Shown here piece after piece: positions 45,324 through 54,327 of a stretch of 64,000 nucleotides of DNA. The translations under genes were made by a program, and so were the position numbers. Origin of the DNA: Bacteroidales bacterium (GTDB lineage: Bacteria > Bacteroidota > Bacteroidia > Bacteroidales > UBA932); contig SFMU01000002.1 in the NCBI GenBank assembly GCA_004552965.1, positions 1 to 64,000 of the forward strand, given 5' to 3'. Below the pieces are notes generated by a model. It ran no database searches. It was not told where the DNA came from and was given only the letters and a program-made list of their open reading frames with translations. The stretch's first letter is position 1. Each line of letters opens with the position of its first letter.

Positions 45324-45990
45324 ACATTGCTATCGAGATGTAGTAAAGAAGGGTTCCGAGCGAACTGATTGCAGCAATCACGTACGTGCCTGCTGCCCAC
45401 ATCAGGGCTTCGCTGGCCATCGGCTTCGTCTCGTATGTCGTGATCCCTGCATTTTCAAGCCAGGCGACAGCCCTCCGGCTCGCGTTGATTTCAACCGGCA
45501 GGGTAATGAAGCTGAACAGGGTTGTCAGGGCGAACAGAGCGATACCGGCCCACAGCAGGGCAGGGGTTATCGCGATGAGGAGAACACCGAGGAGAAGCAC
45601 CCACTGCACAGTGTTGCTGGCGAAACTGACGATCGGGACAAGGGCAGAGCGCATTTTCAGCGGCGCATAACCTTTCGCATGCTGGATGACGTGCCCGCAT
45701 TCATGTGCGGCGACTGCAGCTGCGGCAATGTTTCTCTGGCCGTAAACGGCTTCGCTCAGGTTGACCGTCTTTGTCGATGGATTGTAGTGGTCGGTCAGGG
45801 TGCCCGGGACGCAGGTCACTTCAACGTCGTGTATCCCATTGTCTGCAAGCATCTTGCGGGCGATTTCAGCTCCGCTGAGATTGATCCCCACTTTCGAATA
45901 TCTGTTGAATCTGCTCTTCAGCATCTGCTGGATGATAAGACTCAGTATCATTGCCCCTATCAGAAGGAGCCAGATTGTTCTCGTACTCAT
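45310..45990 (-). CDS. Membrane zinc metallopeptidase (Zn_peptidase_2 / YugP-like)
   Basis: This 226-residue membrane protein has an N-terminal helix (IWLLLIGAMILSLIIQQML), the zinc motif HECGH in AAAVAAHECGHVIQHA, two central hydrophobic segments (WVLLLGVLLIAITPALLW) and the late GTYVIAAISSLGTLLYY segment. The pattern fits the neutral zinc metallopeptidase family typified by Bacillus YugP. The substrate is unknown; members are thought to act in membrane protein quality control. Confidence 0.88.
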   Translation of the reverse strand: MSTRTIWLLLIGAMILSLIIQQMLKSRFNRYSKVGINLSGAEIARKMLADNGIHDVEVTCVPGTLTDHYNPSTKTVNLSEAVYGQRNIAAAAVAAHECGHVIQHAKGYAPLKMRSALVPIVSFASNTVQWVLLLGVLLIAITPALLWAGIALFALTTLFSFITLPVEINASRRAVAWLENAGITTYETKPMASEALMWAAGTYVIAAISSLGTLLYYISIAMSRRD

Positions 45991-46097
45991 TTTTCTATTA
46001 TGTTAGATTCTTGCCATTCTTATTATCAATTTGCGGACCATACGCATAAAGGAGTCGAATCCTGAAAAATTGTCAGCCGAATATCAGAGAAATACTG

Positions 46098-46105
46098 TAA
46101 ATTTG
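46098..46105 (+). promoter_or_regulatory. -7 promoter element of alr
   Basis: TAAATTTG matches TAnnTTTG. The leader of about 70 bases is A/T-rich and contains the palindrome GTTTGCAAAC shortly after the start. No riboswitch fold is apparent. Confidence 0.5.
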
Positions 46106-46183
46106 CAAATGCTGAAGCAAAATGTTTGCAAACTTGCGAAACTCAAATTTCGTAAATTGTTCCGAATATAGTCGCAAAAGATA

Positions 46184-47302
46184 ATGTCAAACCGCGAAAC
46201 AGATTTCTCAAGGCTCGAGCTGGATCTTCCCAATTGCCTTGACAACTACAGGTATTTCAGGTCGAAGCTTGAACGCTCCACCCGGATGCTGGTGCTCGTC
46301 AAGGCCAATGCCTATGGGCATGGCGCAGTGGAGTTCGCCTCGATGATGCAGAACGCGGGGGCTGACTATCTGGCAGTTGCTCTGCCGCTGGAGGGAGTCG
46401 AATTGCGCCAGGCCGGCATCAGTCTGCCGATTCTGGTCCTTACGGCAGGAATGGATTTCTTCGATGAGATAGTGGACAACCGTCTCGAACCGGGCATCCC
46501 GAACCTGCCTACTCTCCTTGCCCTTGAGAAAGTCCTCGCAGAAAGAGGATTGAAGGACTATCCGGTCCACATAAAGCTTGACACCGGAATGCACCGTCTT
46601 GGCTTCATGACACATGAGCTCGACGCCCTGCTCGCCCATCTGAGTTCGACGGATCTGGTCAAGGTGCAGTCGGTATATTCACATCTGTGTGTCGCCGAGG
46701 ATCCGGCGATGGATGATTTCACCCGCGGACAGATCAGGATGTTCGAGGAGAATGCCGCCAGGATCGAAGACGCCATAGGCTACCATCCGATACTGCATAT
46801 TCTCAATTCCGCCGGAATCGAGCGGTTTACCTGGGCGCAGCATGACATGGTCCGTCTCGGTGTGGGAATATACGGAATCAGTGCCCTGCCTGATGTGAAA
46901 CTCAAAAGCGTTGCCTCCCTCAAGGTCAAGATACTTCAGGTCAAGGAACTGCATCCGGGTGATGGGGCCATCGGTTACGGTCAGCACGGCCGGATTGCTC
47001 CGGAGGGTACCCGGATCGCCACAATCCCTGTCGGCTATGCTGACGGAATAGACAGACGTCTGGGCTGTGGGAAAGTCAGCTTCCTGCTCAACGGTCACAG
47101 GGTGCCGACCATAGGGAACATCTGCATGGACATGTGCATGGTAGACGTCACCGGCGTAGACTGCAGGGTGGGGGACACTGTCACGATTTTCGGGGAAGAG
47201 CCTTCGGTCACCGAGATTGCAGACATTCTCGGCACGATACCGTATGAGATAATGACATCGGTACCGCGCCGCATAGAAAGAGTCATCGTCAGAAAGAAAT
47301 GA
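46184..47302 (+). CDS. alr: Alanine racemase
   Basis: Alr makes D-alanine for peptidoglycan. The 372-residue PLP enzyme has the lysine in VLVKANAYGHG near residue 40, VGYADGIDRR for the catalytic Tyr region, and GNICMDMCMVDVTG. It is a stand-alone Alr; many Bacteroidota also carry a MurF-Alr fusion, so a second copy may exist elsewhere. The convergent DJ-1 gene ends ten bases downstream. Confidence 0.95.
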   Translation: MSNRETDFSRLELDLPNCLDNYRYFRSKLERSTRMLVLVKANAYGHGAVEFASMMQNAGADYLAVALPLEGVELRQAGISLPILVLTAGMDFFDEIVDNRLEPGIPNLPTLLALEKVLAERGLKDYPVHIKLDTGMHRLGFMTHELDALLAHLSSTDLVKVQSVYSHLCVAEDPAMDDFTRGQIRMFEENAARIEDAIGYHPILHILNSAGIERFTWAQHDMVRLGVGIYGISALPDVKLKSVASLKVKILQVKELHPGDGAIGYGQHGRIAPEGTRIATIPVGYADGIDRRLGCGKVSFLLNGHRVPTIGNICMDMCMVDVTGVDCRVGDTVTIFGEEPSVTEIADILGTIPYEIMTSVPRRIERVIVRKK

Positions 47303-47312
47303 CCGGAAAGGG

Positions 47313-47888
47313 TCAGATCTTCAGACCTTCCCTTACTTCTTCTGCCGTCTCCGGGCCTTTGACATGGGCCAGGATGCTTAATCCGAATCTTATAGCGCAG
47401 CCGGGACCTCTTCCGGTGATCAGATTGCCGTCAATCACGGCAGCTTCTCTGACCAGAATCCCGCCATTGGCCAGTGCCGGGCCTTCGCAGCCGTCGTAGC
47501 AGGTGAACTTCTTGCCTTCGAAGCCAGGAAGCTGGGAGGCAACATAGCCGGGAGCCGCACAGATGGCCGCAACTGTTCCTCCATCGGTATAGTGCTCTTT
47601 CATCAGGTTCATGAGTTCCTCGTCACCGGCCAGATTCCTGGTGCCGGGCATGCCTCCCGGAAAGACCATCACGTCCCTGCTGTCAGTACCTTCCTTGCGG
47701 ATGAGATTCAGGAAACCTGCCCGGTCCGTATCGGCCTTCACGGTGAGTCCGTGTGCACCGGTGACTTCTCTTCCTCCGGCGACCGACACCAGTACGGCAT
47801 CGATCCCTCCTCTCCTGAGGACATCCCATGTGGCGATTGCTTCAGTCTCCTCAAAGCCTTCGGCCAGAAAAATGAATACTCCTTTCAT
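47313..47888 (-). CDS. DJ-1/PfpI family protein
   Basis: This 191-residue protein has the DJ-1 flavodoxin-like fold. The acidic partner lies in LAEGFEETEA and the nucleophilic cysteine in AAICAAPGYVA. It resembles the ThiJ/YajL subgroup, which has been linked to glyoxalase or deglycase activity. An eight-residue extension upstream is possible, but ATG 47888 gives the family start MKGVFIFLAEGFEE. Its exact role is not fixed by sequence. Confidence 0.88.
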   Translation of the reverse strand: MKGVFIFLAEGFEETEAIATWDVLRRGGIDAVLVSVAGGREVTGAHGLTVKADTDRAGFLNLIRKEGTDSRDVMVFPGGMPGTRNLAGDEELMNLMKEHYTDGGTVAAICAAPGYVASQLPGFEGKKFTCYDGCEGPALANGGILVREAAVIDGNLITGRGPGCAIRFGLSILAHVKGPETAEEVREGLKI

Positions 47889-47954
47889 AGCTTCTTTTGT
47901 TGTCTTGTGCAAGCCTGACAGATGAAATGACTTGCAGAATATTCAGAAATATAA

Positions 47955-47962
47955 TAACTTTG
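47955..47962 (+). promoter_or_regulatory. -7 promoter element of tRNA-Gln
   Basis: TAACTTTG with a TTG 20 bases upstream (47932-47934), a textbook -33/-7 pair. Transcription would start about five bases before the mature tRNA. Confidence 0.7.
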
Positions 47963-47973
47963 CAATATTGGAC

Positions 47974-48044
47974 TGAGGTATGGTGTAATGGTAGCACTAC
48001 AGATTTTGGTTCTGTCTGTGGAGGTTCGAATCCCCCTATCTCAA
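47974..48044 (+). tRNA. tRNA-Gln (anticodon TTG)
   Basis: The acceptor is TGAGGTA/TATCTCA with a G-U pair, the anticodon stem ACAGA/TCTGT with loop TTTTGGT, and the T-arm GGAGG/CCCCC-type stem around TTCGAAT. The anticodon TTG reads CAA and, by wobble, CAG. The CCA end is not encoded. It has its own promoter and terminator. Confidence 0.94.
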
Positions 48045-48052
48045 CTTTCTGC

Positions 48053-48076
48053 AAGCCGGCCTTGAGCCGGCTTTTT
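48053..48076 (+). terminator. tRNA-Gln terminator
   Basis: AAGCCGGC and GCCGGCTT form an eight-pair stem with a five-base loop, followed by three more T. It begins nine bases after the tRNA. Confidence 0.85.
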
Positions 48077-48090
48077 CCGTACCCGGGCCA

Positions 48091-48528
48091 TCAGTTTCTC
48101 TTGCCCGCAAAGAAATCCTTCATCAGCGTCGAACACTCTTCGGTGAGGACACCGCTGCGGACCTCGGTCCTGGGATGGAGCAGGCTGGGGGAGAACAAGG
48201 AATAGCCTCTCTTCGGATCCGCCGCTCCGAAGACAATCCTGCCGGCCTGCGCCCAGCTGAGGGCGGAGGCGCACATGGGACAAGGCTCCACGGTGACATA
48301 CAGTGTGCAGTCGGTCAGGTATTTGCCACCAAGTGCCTCTGTCGCTGCCGTGATGGCGATCATCTCGGCGTGGGCGGTGGGGTCGTGAAGCGTCTCGGTC
48401 ATGTTGTGCCCCTTTCCGATGATCCTGCCCTTGCAGACCACAACGGCTCCTACCGGGATTTCATCCTCGTTGAAGGCCGCTCTGGCCTCTTTCAGAGCCT
48501 CGAGCATGTATTTTTCATCGATGTCCAT
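48091..48528 (-). CDS. tadA: tRNA-specific adenosine deaminase
   Basis: TadA converts A34 to inosine in tRNA-Arg(ACG). The 145-residue cytidine-deaminase-fold protein has the zinc motif DPTAHAEM and VEPCPMCASAL. An in-frame TTG exists six codons upstream, but ATG 48528 (MDIDEKYMLEALKEA) matches the family. It lies just past the rpmH terminator. Confidence 0.95.
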   Translation of the reverse strand: MDIDEKYMLEALKEARAAFNEDEIPVGAVVVCKGRIIGKGHNMTETLHDPTAHAEMIAITAATEALGGKYLTDCTLYVTVEPCPMCASALSWAQAGRIVFGAADPKRGYSLFSPSLLHPRTEVRSGVLTEECSTLMKDFFAGKRN

Positions 48529-48544
48529 AGAGTCGTCAGGATAC

Positions 48545-48573
48545 AAAAAAAGGCAGGCCGCTGCAGACCTGCC
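48545..48573 (-). terminator. rpmH terminator
   Basis: On the minus strand GGCAGG/CCTGCC form a stem with a ten-base loop and are followed by seven T. It separates rpmH from tadA. Confidence 0.85.
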
Positions 48574-48592
48574 GTAAGAGTCATTTGGCTGA

Positions 48593-48745
48593 CTACCACC
48601 TGTCCTCAGATGATACGGTCAACTTCTTGCGGCCATGACGGCGGCGGGAAGCGAGTACGCGACGGCCGTTGGCTGAAGCCATTCTCTCACGGAAACCGTG
48701 CTTGTTCACACGCTTGCGTCTTGAAGGTTGGAATGTTCTTTTCAT
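48593..48745 (-). CDS. rpmH: 50S ribosomal protein L34
   Basis: This 50-residue protein starts [20 protein letters not shown] and contains [16 protein letters not shown], the L34 signature. It has the short acidic C-terminal extension (TVSSEDRW) usual in Bacteroidota. It has its own promoter element and terminator. No dnaA or rnpA is adjacent, unlike the classic origin arrangement. Confidence 0.96.
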   Translation of the reverse strand: MKRTFQPSRRKRVNKHGFRERMASANGRRVLASRRRHGRKKLTVSSEDRW

Positions 48746-48791
48746 ATCTGTTATCTTTTAATTATCCAAAGTGATTGTCCAAAAGGGAATG

Positions 48792-48799
48792 CAAAAATA
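48792..48799 (-). promoter_or_regulatory. -7 promoter element of rpmH
   Basis: TATTTTTG on the minus strand, giving a leader of about 40 bases before the rpmH ATG at 48745. Confidence 0.55.
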
Positions 48800-48880
48800 A
48801 GCTTTTTGCCTGAAATAGCAAAATAATTCCGGTGAAAAATCCAAAATATCCCTGCGAAAGTGTCAGATTTCTAGGAATAT

Positions 48881-49558
48881 TCATCTGCGGGCCGCTATGT
48901 CGACAACGAATTTTCCGGCAAAATACTCATCGTCGAGCCAGCTGTCGACCTTCCAGGTGGAAACGCTGCCTGCAGGCATTCTCTCCTTTCCCATCAGTTT
49001 TGCAATCTCCTCTGCAATGTCCCCTCCCTTGAGATAGAGGACACTTCTGCCGAAACAGCCCCTGACCCAGGGGTAGAAATCCGTCAGGGAAGCCACGGCA
49101 CGCGAAACCACATAATCGAATCTGATTCCAAGAGATTCGGCCCGTGCATTGACCACTTCGACGTTTTCCAGTCCCAGATGCTTTGCAACCGCTTCGGCCA
49201 CTATGGTCTTTTTCCTTATGGAGTCGCAAAGGACGAATCTGACCTCCGGGAACATCACCGCGAGGGGGATGCCCGGAAAGCCGCCTCCGGTCCCCAGATC
49301 CAGCACCTTCAGCCCATTGTCGGGGAGGGTCATTTCTGAATATTCAGTCAGCTTCCTCTCCCTCAGGTATCTCGCGATCGCCAGGGAGTGGAGGACGTGG
49401 TGGGAATATATCCCGTCCAGGTCCTTTCTCGAGATGACATTGATCTTGGCATTCCAGTCCCTGTAGACCTCCTCCATCATCCCGAACTGTTCCAGCTGCT
49501 TTCCGCTCACTTCCGGGAAGGCCTCTCTGACAGTATTCTTGAAATCATTGAAATTCAT
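48881..49558 (-). CDS. rsmG: 16S rRNA (guanine-527-N7)-methyltransferase
   Basis: RsmG (GidB) makes m7G527 in 16S rRNA. The 225-residue protein has the SAM motif VLDLGTGGGFPGIPLAV near residue 80 and AESLGIRFDYVVSRAVASL. ATG 49558 overlaps the sigma factor stop by four bases. It is the last gene of the tyrS-to-rsmG series. Confidence 0.95.
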   Translation of the reverse strand: MNFNDFKNTVREAFPEVSGKQLEQFGMMEEVYRDWNAKINVISRKDLDGIYSHHVLHSLAIARYLRERKLTEYSEMTLPDNGLKVLDLGTGGGFPGIPLAVMFPEVRFVLCDSIRKKTIVAEAVAKHLGLENVEVVNARAESLGIRFDYVVSRAVASLTDFYPWVRGCFGRSVLYLKGGDIAEEIAKLMGKERMPAGSVSTWKVDSWLDDEYFAGKFVVDIAARR

Positions 49559-50160
49559 AGCGATTCCTTTTCGTCTTCTTTCCTCATCTTGTCTATCAGT
49601 TCCTTCGCCCTGCTTATCCTTGTCTTGACCGTGTTCAGATTGATGTCCATGCATTCGGCGATTTCATTGTATTTCATCCCCTCCAGCATCCTCTTGCCCG
49701 CGACCTCGCGGTAGAGCCCCGGAAGACGGTTGATATATTCGGTCTTCTCCTCCTCATTCTCATTGTGGATGAGGTTCTCCAGAGCATTCACCTCCTGGTC
49801 CGGGATGCTGTTCATGTTGCTGGAGACTGAATCGTCGTCGATCGATACATACTGGTTCTTCGGATGGATTTTGCTTTCGTGCTTGAGACAATCCAGCGCA
49901 GTGTTCTTCCCGATTGTGCAAAGCCAGGTCAGAAAGCTGCCTTTTGTGTGGTCGTAGCTGCTGATCTGGCGGAATGCCTTTTCGAAGGTCCTCGAACAGA
50001 TGTCATCGACATTATACTCGTCGAGACTTGGAAATGAACTCTTCAGAAAAGCCGTCAGCTGGTTGATATGTCTGTCCCACAATGCGGTGAATGCCAGACC
50101 GTTGCCGTCTGTAGCCAGAATCGTGAGCTCATCAATGGGCTTCAAGCCAGTTGTTTCCAT
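49555..50160 (-). CDS. ECF-type sigma-70 family RNA polymerase sigma factor
   Basis: This 201-residue sigma factor has a region 2 (FTALWDRHINQLTAFL through GSFLTWLCTIGKNTALD, about 25-95) and a region 4 helix-turn-helix (YNEIAECMDINLNTVKTRISRAK, about 165-190), with a longer than usual acidic linker between them. No anti-sigma gene is adjacent. Its first 29 bases lie inside the 3' end of polA and its stop overlaps rsmG, so its synthesis is tied to a housekeeping operon. The regulon is unknown. Confidence 0.92.
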   Translation of the reverse strand: METTGLKPIDELTILATDGNGLAFTALWDRHINQLTAFLKSSFPSLDEYNVDDICSRTFEKAFRQISSYDHTKGSFLTWLCTIGKNTALDCLKHESKIHPKNQYVSIDDDSVSSNMNSIPDQEVNALENLIHNENEEEKTEYINRLPGLYREVAGKRMLEGMKYNEIAECMDINLNTVKTRISRAKELIDKMRKEDEKESL

Positions 50161-52780
50161 AATTGCATTCTACTGTTAGCGGTATCGATAATCTTGCGAC
50201 ATTCTCCATCTCGCCGACAACGATTTCCCTGAGAGTTCCGACCTCGTCCGGGAAAGTGTCGAAGAGAAGTTCGTCGTGGATCTGGAGCACCATCTTGCTG
50301 CGGAGTCCCTCTTTCTCAAGCCTGCGGTCCACGGCGATCATCGCCATCTTTATGATGTCGGCGGATGTGCCCTGGATGGGCGCGTTCACTGCATTCCTCT
50401 CGGCCAGGGCGCGGATTGTGCCGTTTTTGGCATTGATTTCAGGAATATACCGCCTTCTTCCGAATATGGTTTCCACATAGCCGGTCTCGCGGGCCGCCTC
50501 CAGAGTCCCGTCGATGAACGACCGGATCGACGGGAAGCCTGCAAAGTAGTCGTCGATGATGCGTCTAGCCTCGCCTCTGCCGATTTTCAGCCTCTGTGCA
50601 AGACCGAAGGCTGAGATGCCGTACATTATTCCGAAATTGGCGGTCTTGGCGATTCTGCGCTGGTCCGGTGTGACCTCTCCGACGGGGATGCCGAAGATTT
50701 TGGCGGCTGTCGCCTTGTGGACATCGACACCGTTCCTGAAGGCTTCGATCAGATGTCTGTCGCAGCTGAGGTGAGCCATGATACGGAGTTCTATCTGCGA
50801 ATAGTCGGCAGACAGGATGAGTCCATCCGGGGAAGACGGCACGAAAGCCTTCCTGATCTCCCTGCCCCTTTCGCTCCTTATCGGAATGTTCTGAAGGTTC
50901 GGGTTCGAGGAGCTCAGTCTACCGGTCGCGGTCAGAGCCTGGTTGAAAGTCGTGTGGATCTTGCCGTCGGAAGGGTCGATGAACCGTGGAAAAGGCTCTA
51001 TGTAGGTGGACAGCAGTTTCTTGACAGAGCGGAATTCCAGTATCTCCCCGACGACCGGATGCTTATCCGCTATCTCTGCAAGGGTGGTCTCGTCTGTCGA
51101 ATATGACCCGTTGGCATTCTTTTTCGGCTTGTCCATCAGTCCAAGCTTGTCGAATAGCATTTCTCCGATCTGCTTCGGAGAGGAAACATTCAGCTCCGGC
51201 TCTCCGGCCAGTTCCCTGACCTTGGCCTCGAGGGAAGCCATCTCTGTCTGCAGGTGGGCGGTATATTCTTTCAGCGAACCTATGTCCATCCGGACACCGT
51301 TCCTTTCCATCTTCGAAAGCACCTTTGTCAGCGGTTCCTCCATTTCTGAATATATCCGGTTCATCCCTTCCTTGTCAAGTGTTTCCGAAAGCCTGCTCTC
51401 GAGCAGCAGGATGATCGCGGCTTCACGGCCCCTCTCTTCCGGGGTCGTGTCTTCATATCCGGCGAACAGCGAACCTGTCGCAGCCTCGGAGGAGGACTTG
51501 TCCTTCCCCAGGGTCATTCCCAGGAATGAGGCTGCGAGCGAGTCCAGTTTGTGGCTCTTCTCCGGGTCCAGGATGTAGTGCATCAGGTTGATGTCCCTGA
51601 GCTCTCCTTCCATCCCGATTCCCGAGGCTGCGAAGGCATTCGTCATCTTCTTGAGGTCTTCCCCGCATTTGGTTACTGCCGCATCCGAGATGGTCTGGGC
51701 GAAATCCTTCGGAGTGCCCACGGAATAGTGGAAGCCCTCTCCTGCCACGCAACCGATCACGACACGGCCGGCCGGCTGGAATATTCCCTCGCCACAGTAG
51801 TCTGCAATGATCGAACAACGCCCCAGCCTTGCCGCCTCCTTTCTGATAGCGGCAGCGCTGACGGCGGAGACGTCCAGGACAGGTTCCTTCTTTCCGGACT
51901 CTGATGCTACGGCTTCTCCAAGATATTTCTTCAGGGAGGTAAACTCGTATTTCTCGAACAGGTCGGCAGCCAGAGGACCGTAGGAGGTGTTGACCTTCAT
52001 GCTGGCAGTCTCGACCGGGACTTCTATGTCGGTCTTTATCGTGACAAGCTCCCGGCTCAGGGAAATGTGGCCTGAAGCCTCTTCGAACATCGCTTTCTGC
52101 TTTGCGGAAAGTTCGTCCAGATGGTCGTAGATTCCCTGGACGGAACCGTATCTGGCAATCAGTTTTCCCGCTCCGACTTCTCCGACACCCTTGACTCCGG
52201 GTACATTGTCGGCCGTGTCTCCGCAGATGGCAAGCATGTCTATGACCTGCAGAGGGGACTTGATTCCGTATCTTGAACAGATTTCCCCGACGCCGAGGAT
52301 CTGGTCGTCTCCTCCGGCTTTGCCAGGCTTGTACTGGCGGATGTGCTCTTCCACCAGTTGCCCGTAGTCCTTGTCGGGCGTGACCATCAGGACATCAAGA
52401 CCCTCCGATGCGCATCTTTTTGCCATCGAACCGATGACATCGTCGGCCTCGAAGCCTTTGATCATCAGCGTCGGGATGTTGAGGGCGCTGCAGATTTCCC
52501 TCAGCGGTTCCAGCGAATCGATGACCAGCTGGGGAGTCTCAGCCCGGTTCGCCTTGTATTCGGGGAACATCTCATTCCTGAAAGTTCCTCCCGGTGGATC
52601 GAAGGCGACGGCAAGGTAATCCGGTTTCTCCTTTGCGATCAGCTCGAGGATGTACTTTGTGAAGCCGTACAGGATTGACATGTCGGCTCCCTTGGAATTG
52701 ATCATAGGCCTTCGCAGGAAGGCATAGTACATTTTGAATATGAGGGCGTGCCCGTCGATGAAATATATTCTTTCCCGCAT
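50132..52780 (-). CDS. polA: DNA polymerase I, probably without proofreading
   Basis: This 882-residue protein has a 5'-nuclease domain (FIDGHALIFKMYYAF; KGVGEVGAGKL), a middle 3'-5' exonuclease-like domain (about 290-465), and a polymerase domain with motif A LSADYSQIELRIMAH, motif B RRIAKTANFGIMYGIS and motif C LQIHDELLFD. In the middle domain the Asp-x-Glu metal pair of active exonucleases is not visible (the region reads CSIIADYCGEG), so proofreading is probably lost, as in Taq-like enzymes. The stop lies 29 bases inside the sigma factor gene. Confidence 0.95.
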   Translation of the reverse strand: MRERIYFIDGHALIFKMYYAFLRRPMINSKGADMSILYGFTKYILELIAKEKPDYLAVAFDPPGGTFRNEMFPEYKANRAETPQLVIDSLEPLREICSALNIPTLMIKGFEADDVIGSMAKRCASEGLDVLMVTPDKDYGQLVEEHIRQYKPGKAGGDDQILGVGEICSRYGIKSPLQVIDMLAICGDTADNVPGVKGVGEVGAGKLIARYGSVQGIYDHLDELSAKQKAMFEEASGHISLSRELVTIKTDIEVPVETASMKVNTSYGPLAADLFEKYEFTSLKKYLGEAVASESGKKEPVLDVSAVSAAAIRKEAARLGRCSIIADYCGEGIFQPAGRVVIGCVAGEGFHYSVGTPKDFAQTISDAAVTKCGEDLKKMTNAFAASGIGMEGELRDINLMHYILDPEKSHKLDSLAASFLGMTLGKDKSSSEAATGSLFAGYEDTTPEERGREAAIILLLESRLSETLDKEGMNRIYSEMEEPLTKVLSKMERNGVRMDIGSLKEYTAHLQTEMASLEAKVRELAGEPELNVSSPKQIGEMLFDKLGLMDKPKKNANGSYSTDETTLAEIADKHPVVGEILEFRSVKKLLSTYIEPFPRFIDPSDGKIHTTFNQALTATGRLSSSNPNLQNIPIRSERGREIRKAFVPSSPDGLILSADYSQIELRIMAHLSCDRHLIEAFRNGVDVHKATAAKIFGIPVGEVTPDQRRIAKTANFGIMYGISAFGLAQRLKIGRGEARRIIDDYFAGFPSIRSFIDGTLEAARETGYVETIFGRRRYIPEINAKNGTIRALAERNAVNAPIQGTSADIIKMAMIAVDRRLEKEGLRSKMVLQIHDELLFDTFPDEVGTLREIVVGEMENVARLSIPLTVECNYGNNWLEAH

Positions 52781-52828
52781 CTGTTTCCCAAAATGAATAA
52801 GTGTTGGCCATTTGATTCTCCGGGACCG

Positions 52829-53965
52829 TCAGAGACGTATCTCGCGCCTGACAGTCATTGCCTTGTCGGCATATTCGATGACAGCCCCCTCGAGTGGGAT
52901 GCCTCCGAGGGTCTCGCCGTCTGTTTCAGCCGCCCAGACATGGGGCGACTTCATCCTCAGGATCGGTATGAAGAGTTCTTTGTGGGTCTTGCGCAGGTTC
53001 TTGCCTATGCCGGTGTTCCACTCGTGAACTTCCATCGCTTCTGCAGCCGGCAGGGCGCGGCGGGGAATCTCGATTCTGCGCTTCCCGCTGACCAGATACA
53101 TCCTGCCTTCTGTGGAACCCCCGTAGACGTTGACCATCAGCATCCCGTCCCTCAGCCGTACGCTCATCTGGTCGTCAGTGTCCCTTCCGGTACATCTGTA
53201 CTGCAGACGGTACCAGTCTCTGCGGTCGGAAAACTCCGCCAGAAACCATCCCCTGGGCGCTCCGCAGTTCATGAGTGAATACGGAAGCCCGTCTTCACCC
53301 TTCTGCCCGCGCCACCATGAACCGCACAAGGCACCTCCGAGAACCTGCTCGAAAGCCACGTCGTCCGAAAGTTTCAGAGTGTTCCTTCCTACCGTGTGGG
53401 TGTGCCCGCAGACTGCCAGAACCCTCCTGTGGTTCTTGAAAACCGTTGCCAGCGAGTCTTTCGCCTGAAATTCCGACAGCGGTATGTGGCAGGTGACCAC
53501 GGTCCGCATGCCTTTGGGAGTCTTCGCCATCACGGAATCCAGCCATTCCTTCTGGTCCTCTCTCAGACCGCCTTCGTAGCCGTTCGGCCCCTCTCTGACA
53601 TCATCCAGGGAGATGAACCTTACCCCCTTGAGGATGAAGGTGGTGTCGGTGTATCCCATGACCTTTCTGAAAGTGGTCATGTCCCTTTTCTTCCCTTTCT
53701 CGTGATAGATGTCCCTGTCATGGTTGCCGGGACAGCAGATCCACTTGAAAGGCAGCGAGTCCAGACTGGCCTTCAGGCTGTCCAGGAGCCCGGGCTTGTC
53801 ATTTACCAGATCGCCCAGCACTACTGCCAGGTCGATGCCCTTGAGGTCACGTACTTCCCTGATTGCCTGCCTGGCATATTCAACCTCAGCTGGGCTGTCT
53901 GCCTGGGGGTCGCCGATGAAAACGACTCTTAGCGCCGCGGCAAGAAGAAAGACTAATGGCTTCAT
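52829..53965 (-). CDS. Exported calcineurin-like metallophosphoesterase
   Basis: This 378-residue protein has a short signal-like N-terminus (MKPLVFLLAAALRVVFIGD) and the calcineurin-type metal motifs FIGDPQ, VVLGDLVND, CPGNHDRD, TCHIPL and CGHTHTVGR. A beta-rich C-terminal domain (after about residue 235) resembles the MetallophosC domain of Bacteroidota. The family's N-terminal beta domain is absent, so this is a shortened version. The first metal motif has Gln instead of His, as in other members. The substrate is unknown. It sits between rbfA and polA. Confidence 0.82.
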   Translation of the reverse strand: MKPLVFLLAAALRVVFIGDPQADSPAEVEYARQAIREVRDLKGIDLAVVLGDLVNDKPGLLDSLKASLDSLPFKWICCPGNHDRDIYHEKGKKRDMTTFRKVMGYTDTTFILKGVRFISLDDVREGPNGYEGGLREDQKEWLDSVMAKTPKGMRTVVTCHIPLSEFQAKDSLATVFKNHRRVLAVCGHTHTVGRNTLKLSDDVAFEQVLGGALCGSWWRGQKGEDGLPYSLMNCGAPRGWFLAEFSDRRDWYRLQYRCTGRDTDDQMSVRLRDGMLMVNVYGGSTEGRMYLVSGKRRIEIPRRALPAAEAMEVHEWNTGIGKNLRKTHKELFIPILRMKSPHVWAAETDGETLGGIPLEGAVIEYADKAMTVRREIRL

Positions 53966-53978
53966 ATTCAGGAATATG

Positions 53979-54326
53979 TCACTTCTTGAGAAGTTCGTCG
54001 ATGTGCTCGGCGTAGTCCAGGGTCGAGTCGAGGTAGAAGACAATCTCAGGGATGATGCGGAACTGCTTTGCCACCTTGTGGCCGAGTTCGCCCCTGAGCC
54101 CCTTCACATCTTCATTGAGCATGTTCATGACTGCCTCCGCCTTTTCAGACGGGAATATGCTGACGTAGGTCTTCGCCACCGAAAGGTCGGGACTAACCCT
54201 GACCTCGCTGACGGTGACCATGGCTCCGCCGAAAGCTGCCATGCCCTTGCTGCGGATGATTTCTGCAAGGACCTTCTGGATTTCCCTGGCGACCTTGAGC
54301 TGTCTTGTGCTTGCTGGCTTGTCCAT
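53979..54326 (-). CDS. rbfA: Ribosome-binding factor A
   Basis: RbfA assists 30S maturation. The 115-residue KH-like protein has REIQKVLAEIIRSKG, VTVSEVRVSPDLSVAKTYVS and KQFRIIPEIVFYLDSTLDYA. It starts one base after the tyrS stop and ends 13 bases before the phosphoesterase start. Confidence 0.94.
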   Translation of the reverse strand: MDKPASTRQLKVAREIQKVLAEIIRSKGMAAFGGAMVTVSEVRVSPDLSVAKTYVSIFPSEKAEAVMNMLNEDVKGLRGELGHKVAKQFRIIPEIVFYLDSTLDYAEHIDELLKK

Positions 54327-54327
54327 A

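Noticed and set aside
48593..48745. rpmH as a marker of the replication origin
   Set aside because: dnaA, rnpA, dnaN and gidA are not present, and no cluster of DnaA boxes was noticed.
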